Source: Paenibacillus periandrae (GTDB lineage Bacteria > Bacillota > Bacilli > Paenibacillales > NBRC-103111). From it: 64,000 nt of DNA. Below, piece after piece: positions 17,830 to 25,431 of the stretch. How positions within the stretch are numbered: position 1 is the first letter of the stretch; the number at the start of each line of letters is the position of its first letter. The position numbers and the translations under genes are program-made. Where the stretch lies: positions 186,001 to 250,000 of the forward strand of contig NZ_JAJNMU010000001.1 of the NCBI RefSeq assembly GCF_022458865.1, written 5' to 3'. The notes under the pieces were generated by a model. The model was not told the DNA's origin. It was given only the letters and a program-made list of their open reading frames with translations, and did not search any database.

Positions 17830-18363
17830 TCAATTTGAACTTTTTGCTTCAAATTTCTCTCGCCAGTTTGGCGTAAAGGTCATACGATAATGGGACTGCA
17901 AGTATTGCTCCATTTCCTCCGCAGTCTTCGTCTCCAGCCTGTAATCCGTTCTAACCATTTTCTCACGTCGTGCATCCGCCGCTATAAGTAATGACGTACT
18001 GCCACCAACCTGCTTGGAACCATCCAATACCCGAACCAGAACCTGATTAATGTTGGAGGAATGGCTGAACAATAACTGCGGGATTCCGCTTACATCCTTC
18101 AGTACCTGCAACCTGTCCGACGATGGAGACGCCAACAAATCAACCGACACAATAGCATGACTGACCTCCACCTTGCGTATACGCAAGTGAAGCTGCAATT
18201 TGCTCATAACGTCCACAACGTTTAATTCCGTTAAAGGCTCTGCTCTTACCAAGCTGAAAACAGGTGAATCCCAATCGTTTTCCAACTGTGGCAATAATGA
18301 AATTGACAGCACGACACAGACGGTCAAGATCGAAGTGGCAAGCAGTCGAATCAACCATTTCAT
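17830..18363 (-). CDS. Membrane-anchored or secreted protein of unknown function
   Basis: 177 residues. An N-terminal hydrophobic segment (MKWLIRLLATSILTVCVVLS) is either a signal peptide or a single membrane anchor; no lipobox cysteine follows. The remainder is a mixed polar domain ending in basic residues (YRMTFTPNWREKFEAK). No family is recognised. It lies between mtrB and hepS, where B. subtilis has no gene, and is transcribed leftward behind the mtrB terminator at 18428-18451. The start at 18363 gives the cleanest signal segment, and AGGGGG lies just upstream. Location alone gives no function. Confidence 0.75.
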   Translation of the reverse strand: MKWLIRLLATSILTVCVVLSISLLPQLENDWDSPVFSLVRAEPLTELNVVDVMSKLQLHLRIRKVEVSHAIVSVDLLASPSSDRLQVLKDVSGIPQLLFSHSSNINQVLVRVLDGSKQVGGSTSLLIAADARREKMVRTDYRLETKTAEEMEQYLQSHYRMTFTPNWREKFEAKSSN

Positions 18364-18427
18364 TGTACAACCCCCTAGTCTTCATTCGGGCGCGCAGAGC
18401 GACAATCCTGCTCTTATCATTGTACAA

Positions 18428-18451
18428 CAAAAAAAAGCAGGCTATGCCTGC
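18428..18451 (-). terminator. Terminator of mtrB
   Basis: GCAGGC, ATA loop, GCCTGC on the minus strand followed by nine T residues, 16 bases after the mtrB stop. Confidence 0.85.
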
Positions 18452-18466
18452 AGGATCCAAGAAAAG

Positions 18467-18694
18467 TTATTCCTCCGTATCCATAATGCCGTGCTTCGTC
18501 ATCACTACAGCTTTGCCTCTGATCTTCACCGCAGAGGTGTGGGCGGTAAACTGGGCGATCATAATCTCGCCTTTATCCAGCTTTTCGGTATGGTGAAACT
18601 TCGTATCCTGCCCACGAGTCAAGCCGATCACCTGTACGCCGTTCTCCTTGGCTTTAACAACAAAATATTCTTCCTGACTTTGCTTGTCATCCAT
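18467..18694 (-). CDS. mtrB: Tryptophan RNA-binding attenuation protein TRAP
   Basis: 75-residue subunit of the 11-mer ring that binds (G/U)AG repeats when loaded with tryptophan and ends trp transcription early. The core [20 protein letters not shown] followed by [19 protein letters not shown] is close to the B. subtilis protein, including the KFHH and KIRG stretches that supply RNA-contacting lysine/arginine residues, and the tryptophan-pocket threonines. A longer in-frame ORF begins at 18805, but ATG 18694 has GGAAGGAAG upstream and gives the known length. A target site is seen at 9146-9208. It is monocistronic, with its own promoter and terminator. Confidence 0.96.
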   Translation of the reverse strand: MDDKQSQEEYFVVKAKENGVQVIGLTRGQDTKFHHTEKLDKGEIMIAQFTAHTSAVKIRGKAVVMTKHGIMDTEE

Positions 18695-18731
18695 TTGTAA
18701 TCTTCCTTCCTGTCCATGCTTACTTACTAGT

Positions 18732-18760
18732 ATGATGCAGAAAATCAGCGATAATGTCAA
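18732..18760 (-). promoter_or_regulatory. Promoter of mtrB
   Basis: TTGACA (18760-18755), 17-base spacer, CATCAT (18737-18732) on the minus strand, about 38 bases before the mtrB ATG. The -10 matches four of six consensus bases. Confidence 0.55.
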
Positions 18761-18797
18761 CTCTTTAATCACAGTGAGACAAGAAAAATGGCCGCCA

Positions 18798-19724
18798 TCA
18801 GGCAACCATCGTCGTATCCGGATATTTCTTTTTTTGTTTTTTGTTGTAATAGCCTTTTAACCACTCTGGCAGCCTGTCCGAGCAAATGCGAATGAGAAAA
18901 TCTGCCAGCTTGACAGTCCCGTATGCGAAGGCCATACCCGCAAATACGTCCAGAACCCAGTGAATTTGCAAATACATAGTCGATATTATAATCAATGAAC
19001 AATACGTGACCATCATATATTTGAAAATCCGATCCTTCTCACGAAGGGCCAGCAGCAGCATTGCAAAAGAAATGGATGTATGCATACTTGGAAAGCAGTT
19101 CATCACATTGGTCAGCAGCTCATTTTCACTTGCAAATACACGTCCCAGCAAATCCGGCTGGCCTTTCACAAACCAAACCTCTCGCAGCATAATGAGGTTG
19201 TAAAAGGGCAAAATCAATGGGAATTGCAAAACGTGGCCCGACAATGCATAGGACAGCATCTTTTTGATGCTACGGGTCCAGAAGCTGCGAACGATACAAA
19301 GCCATAGCGACAATACAAAGCCGTAGTTGTATACCCAAACCATTGCCTGATCCAGTGCAGGTGAATTATAAATCCGCATCCAGGCCGCATTGTTGAGTGG
19401 AATGCTGTTCATCGCCTCATCCCAGGTCCATGGATGTCGATTATTTTCAAACATCCAGTTCGCAATGCTCCACCACAAGCTGTTGCCTGAACCGTAAAAA
19501 TAATAAAATAAATATAGCAGGGGTAATCCAAACACAAAAAAACGTTTCCAATCAACATCAATCTGATCCGTTCGAACACCCAGCAAGCATATCAGGAGCA
19601 GCATCCAGCATGCCGTACTCCAGCCTCCACCCTCACCGATTCGCCATATCAGATAAATTGATGCAATAATCCCATAATGGGTCCAATCCAGGGAAGCGAG
19701 CCATCCCCTTGCTCGGTTGTACAT
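18798..19724 (-). CDS. PAP2-superfamily membrane phosphatase
   Basis: 308-residue protein with about six hydrophobic segments. Two parts of the PAP2 acid phosphatase signature are visible: [12 protein letters not shown] (motif C2, catalytic His) and [18 protein letters not shown] (motif C3, His and Asp). Motif C1 is weak. The layout, a longer N-terminal membrane region before C2, recalls the AUR1/IPC-synthase-like branch. Likely substrates are membrane lipid phosphates or undecaprenyl pyrophosphate. It occupies the place between hbs and mtrB held by folE in B. subtilis. Function beyond the superfamily is not determined. Confidence 0.85.
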   Translation of the reverse strand: MYNRARGWLASLDWTHYGIIASIYLIWRIGEGGGWSTACWMLLLICLLGVRTDQIDVDWKRFFVFGLPLLYLFYYFYGSGNSLWWSIANWMFENNRHPWTWDEAMNSIPLNNAAWMRIYNSPALDQAMVWVYNYGFVLSLWLCIVRSFWTRSIKKMLSYALSGHVLQFPLILPFYNLIMLREVWFVKGQPDLLGRVFASENELLTNVMNCFPSMHTSISFAMLLLALREKDRIFKYMMVTYCSLIIISTMYLQIHWVLDVFAGMAFAYGTVKLADFLIRICSDRLPEWLKGYYNKKQKKKYPDTTMVA

Positions 19725-20076
19725 AGTCTAGTATTTCCCCTTTGCAACAGTGATATGACACATGAATAGCCGTCGGCTAAGTATATCAAAAATTAGCCTA
19801 TTTTGCTTCATAAAATTTTAACATATTAGGAGGTGCTTCTCAATCCATGCACAGAAAAAGACATCGACATGTCGATGTCCTATCAAGATGAGAATAACAC
19901 GGTTCAAATGTTCAATCCATATATAATATAAAGCGAAAAATGGTGGAATGTTTGAGATATTTCTCTACTCAATCATCACCGCGTTAAAAAGAGCTTATCT
20001 AAGGCTTTTAAGATGATATAAGTTATAAGGCCTCTGCAGGCCTTGAAGTTGTTTAGATCAATGAATATTCTCATAA
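19725..20076. other. Gene-free stretch between the PAP2 gene and tRNA-Pro
   Basis: No convincing ORF. It contains a perfect 20-base palindrome at 19860-19879 followed by T residues on the minus strand, and a short inverted repeat AAGGCC...GGCCTT at 20026-20043. Confidence 0.6.
19854..19879 (-). terminator. Palindromic terminator
   Basis: GACATCGACATGTCGATGTC (19860-19879) is a perfect palindrome and is followed on the minus strand by TTTTTC. It would back up the tRNA terminator or end another leftward transcript before the PAP2 gene. Confidence 0.6.
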
Positions 20077-20106
20077 AAGTAGACCCCACATAAGCAAGGT
20101 CTACTT
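20077..20106 (-). terminator. Terminator of tRNA-Pro
   Basis: AAGTAGACC and GGTCTACTT on the minus strand form a 9-bp stem followed by a T-rich stretch, 7 bases after the tRNA. Confidence 0.8.
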
Positions 20107-20112
20107 CATGTA

Positions 20113-20186
20113 TCGGATATGCCGGATTTGAACCGACGACCTCATCCACCCCAAGGATGCGCGCTACCAAGCTGCGCTAATATCCG
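20113..20186 (-). tRNA. tRNA-Pro (anticodon GGG)
   Basis: On the minus strand the acceptor arms CGGATAT and ATATCCG, a D-arm GCGCAGCTTGGTAGCGC, the anticodon stem CATCC/GGATG with loop TTGGGGT, and the T-arm GTCGG TTCAAAT CCGGC fold into a 74-base cloverleaf. Loop positions 34-36 are GGG. The 3' CCA is not encoded. It stands alone, with a promoter at 20279-20308 and a terminator at 20077-20106. Confidence 0.95.
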
Positions 20187-20278
20187 TTGTTCCCTCGGTT
20201 CCTTGCGGGCATAAACGCTTGCCGGACGTGGTGTTTTCGCTCAAATGGAGAACCGATCTTTACTGTTCGTTGAAGTGT

Positions 20279-20308
20279 ATTATATCACGTAGGCGCGCAG
20301 CCTTGCAA
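20279..20308 (-). promoter_or_regulatory. Promoter of tRNA-Pro
   Basis: TTGCAA (20308-20303), 18-base spacer, TATAAT (20284-20279) on the minus strand, leaving a leader of about 85 bases before the mature 5' end. Confidence 0.65.
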
Positions 20309-20654
20309 CCTAAACCGATATACCTATGGTTCACTTATGTGTATTTAGTAGCAATTCGAATACGTCTATAACCATCATTAGGATCGATTTCGTGCAACAA
20401 TTAGTCAAGGTATTTTTAACAAATAGCGTAAAAAAGCTCCACTGATAGATTACGAATGGACAGCTTTCATATTTGAGCACATACGTGTACGTTCTAAGCG
20501 ACTTACTTTGCGAACATAGAATGATTACGTGTCGATGCGTTAAACCGCACTAAAACTCCATTTCTGGCGATCTGACAGCACATGTATACAATGGATACTC
20601 CAAGGATCCACGTTGCCGAGTTGTGCTAATACCCATAATGTCGGGCTGCCGTAG
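20309..20654. other. Gene-free stretch between tRNA-Pro promoter and hbs
   Basis: No plausible ORF or RNA gene apart from the tRNA-like remnant at 20591-20634. Confidence 0.6.
20591..20634 (-). pseudogene. Decayed 5' half of a tRNA-Pro-like sequence
   Basis: The minus strand GGGTATTAGCACAACTCGG and the bases that follow align with the first 40-odd bases of the intact tRNA-Pro at 20186-20113, with roughly 30 of 38 positions equal. Most differences are transitions. The anticodon region reads CTTGGAG (TGG in place of GGG). No acceptor 3' strand or T-arm follows, so it cannot be a working tRNA. Confidence 0.5.
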
Positions 20655-20691
20655 CAAAAAAGACACCTTAACCAGTTCAGATTAAGGTGTC
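20655..20691 (-). terminator. Terminator of hbs
   Basis: GACACCTTAA and TTAAGGTGTC on the minus strand form a 10-bp stem followed by six T residues, 60 bases past the hbs stop. Confidence 0.9.
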
Positions 20692-20750
20692 GCTCATACC
20701 ATCAGTTCATACAATGGAAGTATGTAGAAATGAGTATGTAGGAAAAAACA

Positions 20751-21026
20751 TTATGATTGAATTCCATCTTTCAAAGCTTTGCCTGGTTTGAAAGCAGGGA
20801 TTTTGCTAGAAGGAATTTCGATTTCTTCGCCTGTTTGCGGGTTACGTCCTTTACGAGCGGAACGTTCACGAACTTCAAAGTTTCCAAATCCAACTAATTG
20901 CACTTTATCTCCACCTTGTAGGGCTTCGGAAATTGCTTCAAATACAGCTTCAACCGCTTTTGTCGCATCCTTCTTGGAAAGCTCGGATGTTTCAGCTACT
21001 TTGTTGATCAATTCAGATTTATTCAT
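20751..21026 (-). CDS. hbs: HU family DNA-binding protein
   Basis: 91-residue histone-like protein that bends and compacts DNA. It starts [20 protein letters not shown] and has the HU signature [19 protein letters not shown], with the DNA-intercalating arm around RNPQTGEEI and the C-terminal FKPGKALKD. The open frame extends to 21122, but ATG 21026 follows a very strong GGGGGGAGGTG site and gives exact HU length. Monocistronic; upstream of mtrB and downstream of spoIVA as in B. subtilis. Confidence 0.97.
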   Translation of the reverse strand: MNKSELINKVAETSELSKKDATKAVEAVFEAISEALQGGDKVQLVGFGNFEVRERSARKGRNPQTGEEIEIPSSKIPAFKPGKALKDGIQS

Positions 21027-21138
21027 GCCATTCACCTCCCCCCAAAAGTAATTTATACCGTTACTTTCTTTGTTAACTGAAATGTTCAAAAATATACATA
21101 GGAAATTAAGGAAACCGAACAAATCAAGATTATATTAA

Positions 21139-21161
21139 TACACCCTAAGCACTTTATCAAG
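21139..21161 (-). promoter_or_regulatory. Putative hbs promoter
   Basis: TTGATA (21161-21156) followed by overlapping TAATAT/TATAAT hexamers at 17 to 20 bases on the minus strand, about 115 bases before the hbs ATG. The exact -10 is uncertain. Confidence 0.4.
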
Positions 21162-21170
21162 TACAAACCA

Positions 21171-21200
21171 AAAAATGCACCCCTCAGAGTGCATTTTTAT
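21171..21200. terminator. Bidirectional terminator after spoIVA
   Basis: AATGCAC and GTGCATT arms (21175-21196) with A-runs and T-runs on both sides. It ends spoIVA 18 bases past its stop, just ahead of the hbs promoter. Confidence 0.8.
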
Positions 21201-21217
21201 CACTTTTATTTATTATT

Positions 21218-22696
21218 TTACAAGATTATGGCAATTAATCCGCCTGAGCCTTCGTTAATGATACGACCAAGTGTTTCTTGAAGCTTGTATCTCGCATTGT
21301 CCGGCATCATGGCGAGCTTGCCTTGAATTCCCTCGCGAACAATGGAATGAAGCGATCTTCCGAATATATCCGACTCCCATATTTTCAATGGATTGTCCTC
21401 GAAGTCCTGCATCAAATACCGAACTAGCTCTTCACTTTGCTTCTCGGTCCCGATAATCGGAGAAAACTCGGATTCTACATCAACCCTGATCATGTGAATC
21501 GAAGGGGCCGTCGCCTTTAGTCTTACGCCAAAGCGTGAGCCTTGACGAATAAGCTCAGGCTCATCCAGCGCCATATCCGCAAGTGATGGAGGGGCAATGC
21601 CATACCCTGTCGTTTTCACCATTTCCAGCGCTTCCGCAAAATGATCGTATTCCCTTTTGGCATGACTGAATTCCTGCATCATTTGCAGAAGATGATCCTT
21701 GCCGCGGATCTCAACACCGACAACCTCCATCAAAATCCGGTCATACAGCTCATCCGGCGCATACAAATCAATCTCAGCCACACCTTGGCCCATATTCATT
21801 CCCGCTAAAGCAGCTTTATCGATAAATTCGTATTCCTCGAAATGGCTGACAACACGATCCACATCACGAAGTCTGCGAATATCCTGAACCGTCTCCCTGA
21901 CAGAATTCTCGAAGTGGGAGCGCAGCCAGTGACTATCTGACAGAACCATAACCCAGCTCGGAAGATTGACGTTAACTTCGTGCACTGGAAATTCGTAAAG
22001 CACCTCCCGCAGCACAGACATCATGTCATCTTCATTCATATTGGCTACACTCATCGACACGACTGGTATATCATGCGTTGCCTGAAGCTGGCTTCTTAGC
22101 TCCTGAGCAATCTCACCGTTAGGCTTGGTTGAATTTACAATCACAATAAACGGTTTACCGACTTCTTTCAACTCATTAATAATCCGGTCTTCAGCATCTA
22201 CATAAGAGGAACGCGGAATTTCTGCAATAGAGCCGTCTGTAGTAATCACCACACCAAGCGTTGCATGCTCCTGAATGACCTTTCGGGTACCGATCTCAGC
22301 AGCTTCCTGGAACGGAATGGCTTCGTCAAACCATGGTGTGTTAATCATTCTCGGTCCATGCTCATCCTCGTAGCCTTTGGCACCATCTATAACATAACCG
22401 ACACAATCAACCAATCGAACGTTTACATTCAAACCTTCTGCTACATGCAGCTGCACAGCTGTGTTCGGTACAAATTTCGGTTCAGTCGTCATGATTGTGC
22501 GTCCCGCCGCGCTTTGCGGAAGCTCATCCGTTGCACGTGCCCGGTCCGCTTCATTTTGAATATTCGGCAGCACGATGGATTCCATGAAACGTTTGATAAA
22601 CGTCGACTTCCCCGTACGGACCGCCCCTACGACCCCCAGGTAAATATCCCCGCCCGTACGCTCTGCAATGTCTTTAAAAATATCCACTTTTTCCAA
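21218..22696 (-). CDS. spoIVA: Stage IV sporulation protein A, spore coat morphogenetic ATPase
   Basis: Cytoskeletal-like ATPase that polymerises on the forespore surface and forms the base of the coat. The 492-residue protein has Walker A GAVRTGKS at residues 24-31, the same position as in B. subtilis. Other marks are RLVDCVGYVIDGAKGYEDEHG, FIVIVNSTKPNGE and the C-terminal GGLIAIIL, the segment used for membrane-surface anchoring through SpoVM. The start is TTG 22696, 8 bases behind GGAGGG. A sigma-E-like promoter lies at 22757-22784. Restricted to endospore formers. Confidence 0.97.
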   Translation of the reverse strand: MEKVDIFKDIAERTGGDIYLGVVGAVRTGKSTFIKRFMESIVLPNIQNEADRARATDELPQSAAGRTIMTTEPKFVPNTAVQLHVAEGLNVNVRLVDCVGYVIDGAKGYEDEHGPRMINTPWFDEAIPFQEAAEIGTRKVIQEHATLGVVITTDGSIAEIPRSSYVDAEDRIINELKEVGKPFIVIVNSTKPNGEIAQELRSQLQATHDIPVVSMSVANMNEDDMMSVLREVLYEFPVHEVNVNLPSWVMVLSDSHWLRSHFENSVRETVQDIRRLRDVDRVVSHFEEYEFIDKAALAGMNMGQGVAEIDLYAPDELYDRILMEVVGVEIRGKDHLLQMMQEFSHAKREYDHFAEALEMVKTTGYGIAPPSLADMALDEPELIRQGSRFGVRLKATAPSIHMIRVDVESEFSPIIGTEKQSEELVRYLMQDFEDNPLKIWESDIFGRSLHSIVREGIQGKLAMMPDNARYKLQETLGRIINEGSGGLIAIIL

Positions 22697-22756
22697 TGAG
22701 AATCCCTCCTACAGGTGGTATAAAGCGAAACTCGTACTATTCTTTTAGATTAGTAA

Positions 22757-22784
22757 AATATATGTACGAGTTAGCCAATTATGA
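22757..22784 (-). promoter_or_regulatory. Sigma-E-like promoter of spoIVA
   Basis: TCATAAT (22784-22778), 13-base spacer, CATATATT (22764-22757) on the minus strand resemble the sigma-E -35 (KMATATT) and -10 (CATACAMT). A 9-bp inverted repeat AACTCGTAC...GTACGAGTT (22729-22737 and 22764-22772) touches the -10. Confidence 0.5.
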
Positions 22785-22904
22785 TAAATTGTTTAACCGA
22801 ACTTTCTTGCTATCACTCCTTGCTCATAACGGCATGAGCTAAGCCGCTGCATCATCTCTCTGAAACTATATGAACGGGACTCGCCAATTATTCTGCAACA
22901 ACGC

Positions 22905-22944
22905 AAAAAACCTCTATCTCCCTTCGATTCCAAGGTGATAGAGG
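22905..22944 (-). terminator. Terminator of the yphF-like gene
   Basis: CCTCTATC and GATAGAGG arms on the minus strand followed by six T residues, about 30 bases after the lipoprotein stop. Confidence 0.85.
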
Positions 22945-22973
22945 CTAATAAGCCGTTTTGGTGCAGCGAAAGC

Positions 22974-23720
22974 TTACATAGGCACTCCCATAACAGGTGT
23001 GGGTTGTCCATTAATCCAGTGGTACGCGTAGGAGCGAGCCGGTACATAATAAGATTCCTTGACTAACAATTCTCTCAGGTCCTGCTTGTCATTCAAGCTG
23101 GCCTGAAGCGATTTTTTATCAATGAGCCGCATCATTTCCTCAGCATAATCGATAGCTACCTGCCCCATATCATTCATGAGAAAAGGAAGCTGTACCTGTC
23201 GCGTATACATACTTTGCGCCACAATCGGTTTTTTGTTCATTTTTGCAAAATCAATCCGATAAAAGGCAGAAGAAACAGCTTGTCCCTTAGGAATCTGCCC
23301 ATTATTCTTGGCTTTGTATTCGTCAACAAGCTTTTGAACCTCAACTGTTTTTTGAAAGGATGTGAGGTCCATCATCTTAACTGTCGGCTTGGTTTCCACA
23401 TCAACCAGGACATAAATCACGCTGCCGCCATTTTCAAAAGCATTCGCCGGTACATTGCTGATTAACGAACGTTCTTTAAGCTTTTTAAAATCAATCGGAT
23501 ACTTTTCATAGATCGGGGTCGTTTCTTCACTGTTTTTAATAGGTAAAACATGCGTCTTGGCCTGAAATTGGTCAATCGCGCTTTGAACAACAACAACAAA
23601 TTCTCCTGAAGCCACCTGCTGCTCCTTGCGCATCTCCTGTGGATACATACATCCTGACAACAGCAGCATACACAAGCCCAGTATGAATAAGGCTATAGCT
23701 GAGCCTTTTCTATCTCTCAT
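22974..23720 (-). CDS. YphF-like lipoprotein
   Basis: 248 residues with a lipoprotein signal: basic start MRDRKG, hydrophobic core and lipobox LLSGC near residue 24, so it should be lipid-anchored outside the membrane. The rest is a soluble domain containing FVVVVQSAIDQFQAKTHVLP, a repeated arrangement of short helices, and VVDVETKPT-like VLVDVETKPTVKM. Its place directly upstream of spoIVA matches yphF in B. subtilis, and this name rests mainly on synteny. It starts right after the ferredoxin stop; ATG 23720 is taken, with a GTG one codon earlier also possible. Confidence 0.8.
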   Translation of the reverse strand: MRDRKGSAIALFILGLCMLLLSGCMYPQEMRKEQQVASGEFVVVVQSAIDQFQAKTHVLPIKNSEETTPIYEKYPIDFKKLKERSLISNVPANAFENGGSVIYVLVDVETKPTVKMMDLTSFQKTVEVQKLVDEYKAKNNGQIPKGQAVSSAFYRIDFAKMNKKPIVAQSMYTRQVQLPFLMNDMGQVAIDYAEEMMRLIDKKSLQASLNDKQDLRELLVKESYYVPARSYAYHWINGQPTPVMGVPM

Positions 23721-23723
23721 CAC

Positions 23724-24059
23724 CTAATCGTCCTCTCGCTGTGCTTCCAGCTGCTTGCGAATCGCAGCCTTTAACGGGTCCTCAGGAATCGTTACCGTAA
23801 CATCCCCGGTCACCTTGGCTTGACAAGCAAGCCGATATCCCTGGTCCTGCAGCCCTCCCAGCTTTAATCGTTCGTTCGTATTGAGTGGAGCGAGCCCAGA
23901 CTGATCGGGCACAATAACCTTGCACATTAAACAAGCCGCCTTACCGTCACAACGCGTTCGAATATGAACTCTGGCCTTGCGGGAAGCTTCCAGAATTGAC
24001 ATTCCCGGTTTGGCCTGGAACGATTTGTTATCCGGTTCGAAACTCACATTAGCTCCCAT
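23724..24059 (-). CDS. 2Fe-2S ferredoxin
   Basis: 111 residues. The cysteine pattern RTRCDGKAACLMCKV (C-x5-C-x2-C) with a distal Cys in YRLACQAKV is that of plant/adrenodoxin-type 2Fe-2S proteins. The N-terminus GMSILEASRKARVHI is the usual beta-grasp lead. The start ATG 24059 follows AAGGAG. The electron partner is not apparent. It lies in a row with a nucleotidyltransferase-like gene and a second ferredoxin, between spoIVA/yphF and the DUF2768 gene; B. subtilis has no ferredoxins here. Confidence 0.9.
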   Translation of the reverse strand: MGANVSFEPDNKSFQAKPGMSILEASRKARVHIRTRCDGKAACLMCKVIVPDQSGLAPLNTNERLKLGGLQDQGYRLACQAKVTGDVTVTIPEDPLKAAIRKQLEAQREDD

Positions 24060-24091
24060 TCATCTTCACTCCTTAATCCTACCTCATCGAT

Positions 24092-24694
24092 TCACACTAG
24101 CAGAAGTCTTTGGAGCTCCTGTATGAGGGTTTCACTGCAGGTATTGCGCTCTATCAAAGCCTCCATAGCCTGACTCCATGTAGGTCGTCGGCTTTTCATA
24201 ACCTCCGCGATAGCGTTATAGCGATCCGGACGATTGCGAAGAACATTGAATATAAGCTCATGCTCCAGAGGCATTAAATGCAGTGTTTCCAAACAATCTT
24301 TAGTGGAAACCTCGCCGGGTAAGTGAATTATCGGACTGTAATTCTTGTGTAAATAGTCCACTTCCACTTTGTATAAGCTATCCTTACTCGTAACTTCAAA
24401 TCCTCCTACGAGTTCAACCTTGGTCCCTTCAATCCTGTAATGACTCAGAATAGAGCGATAGATGGAGGAACGGTCTTCAACCTGGGAATCTGTAGCATAG
24501 TCGGACAAAGCTTGATGAAGCTCCTGTGCTCCCTCAGCATCAACATACAGGTCCAGATCACGAGGAGCAGCGGTTAAAGCAACACCCTGCAGCAGCAGCC
24601 CACAGCTGCCACCTACAAGCCACAGCGCCTCAACCTCCCGTAAGCAGCTCTGAATCGTTCTGAGCGGTCCTGCCAGCGTTTCCCATGCGTACAT
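24092..24694 (-). CDS. Nucleotidyltransferase-fold protein
   Basis: 200 residues. The segment ALWLVGGSCGLLLQGV followed by PRDLDLYVD is the GG/GS...hD-x-D pattern of the polymerase-beta/MNT nucleotidyltransferase fold. KVELVGGFEV supplies a possible third acidic strand. Substrate unknown; related small NTases modify tRNA, drugs or toxins, but no antitoxin partner is adjacent. The ORF opens at 24712, but ATG 24694 follows GGGGGGAG with correct spacing. It is flanked by two 2Fe-2S ferredoxins. Confidence 0.75.
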   Translation of the reverse strand: MYAWETLAGPLRTIQSCLREVEALWLVGGSCGLLLQGVALTAAPRDLDLYVDAEGAQELHQALSDYATDSQVEDRSSIYRSILSHYRIEGTKVELVGGFEVTSKDSLYKVEVDYLHKNYSPIIHLPGEVSTKDCLETLHLMPLEHELIFNVLRNRPDRYNAIAEVMKSRRPTWSQAMEALIERNTCSETLIQELQRLLLV

Positions 24695-24751
24695 CTGTAC
24701 TCCCCCCTGCAAAACTTGTCATTCCTGTATCTGGAGATCAGGACCTTTTGT

Positions 24752-25045
24752 TCAAAAATAAGGTTTGTGCGTTATCGTTACAGGTGCATCCTCTTTTATA
24801 ACTGCCTGACAAGCAAGACGGTATCCTGCCTCCAATTCCTCCGGCTCCAAACGATCCCATTCCGCATCCGTCACTTCTTTAAGATGCTCCCGTCCTTCTG
24901 TTACCAGACACCGGCAGCGTGCACAGGTTCCTCGAGTACAGGCAAACCCCCAATCCACTTCATGTTTGAGAGCCAGGTCCAGCACGGTCAATCCGCTTTC
25001 CCCTTCTACATGCTTTTGTATCTTACGTCCGTAAAGTAAAACCAT
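24752..25045 (-). CDS. 2Fe-2S ferredoxin
   Basis: 97 residues with cluster ligands in FACTRGTCARCRCLV (C-x4-C-x2-C) and YRLACQAVI. It differs from the ferredoxin at 23724 in N-terminus and loop length, so it is a paralogue and not a recent duplicate. KHVEGESGLTVLDLALKHEV is the beta-grasp lead. It follows the DUF2768 gene by 19 bases and precedes the nucleotidyltransferase-like gene, suggesting one transcript. Redox partner unknown. Confidence 0.9.
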   Translation of the reverse strand: MVLLYGRKIQKHVEGESGLTVLDLALKHEVDWGFACTRGTCARCRCLVTEGREHLKEVTDAEWDRLEPEELEAGYRLACQAVIKEDAPVTITHKPYF

Positions 25046-25064
25046 AACGAGTTTAATCCTCCAT

Positions 25065-25244
25065 TTACAAAATAGACACTACCATATACAGCAAAATGGG
25101 TACAAACATCAGAAAAGCAATGATAGACAGAATAATCCGTATAACACCCTTTGTACGGTTTCTTGCGTATGAAATCAAGAAGGACGCTCCTGCCATCAAC
25201 CCGATGGCCACGAACGATGCCCACATTTTATCCATTGGACTCAT
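25065..25244 (-). CDS. Small membrane protein, DUF2768/YphE-like
   Basis: 59 residues starting MSPMDKMWASFVAIGLMAG, with two hydrophobic segments separated by the basic turn SYARNRTKGVIR. The start pattern and size resemble the DUF2768 (YphE) family found between spoIVA/yphF and gpsA in Bacillus. AAGGAG lies 9 bases before ATG 25244. Function unknown. Probably the first gene of the ferredoxin group to its left. Confidence 0.75.
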   Translation of the reverse strand: MSPMDKMWASFVAIGLMAGASFLISYARNRTKGVIRIILSIIAFLMFVPILLYMVVSIL

Positions 25245-25379
25245 TTATTCGCTGCTCCTTATATAAATCAAATAGGCCTAAACATGCCCTATTATACCAT
25301 AATTCACATGGCAACGTGACTTCAAGCCGTGAAGCCTATGTGACAGAATGCCTGGGACTATATATTATTCATCTCATAC

Positions 25380-25422
25380 AAAAAGCACGAGCCATTCCCC
25401 AACGATAAGGAATGGCTCGTGC
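25380..25422 (-). terminator. Terminator of spoVIF
   Basis: A 14-bp stem, GCACGAGCCATTCC with GGAATGGCTCGTGC, followed by TTTTTG on the minus strand, 10 bases past the spoVIF stop. Confidence 0.9.
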
Positions 25423-25431
25423 CGAAAGTGA

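Noticed and set aside
19976..20170. 64-codon minus-strand frame
   Set aside because: It reads through the tRNA-Pro gene and its terminator; no ribosome site.
24092..24694. Toxin-antitoxin (MNT/HEPN) system
   Set aside because: The NTase-like gene has ferredoxins on both sides and no HEPN or antitoxin partner.
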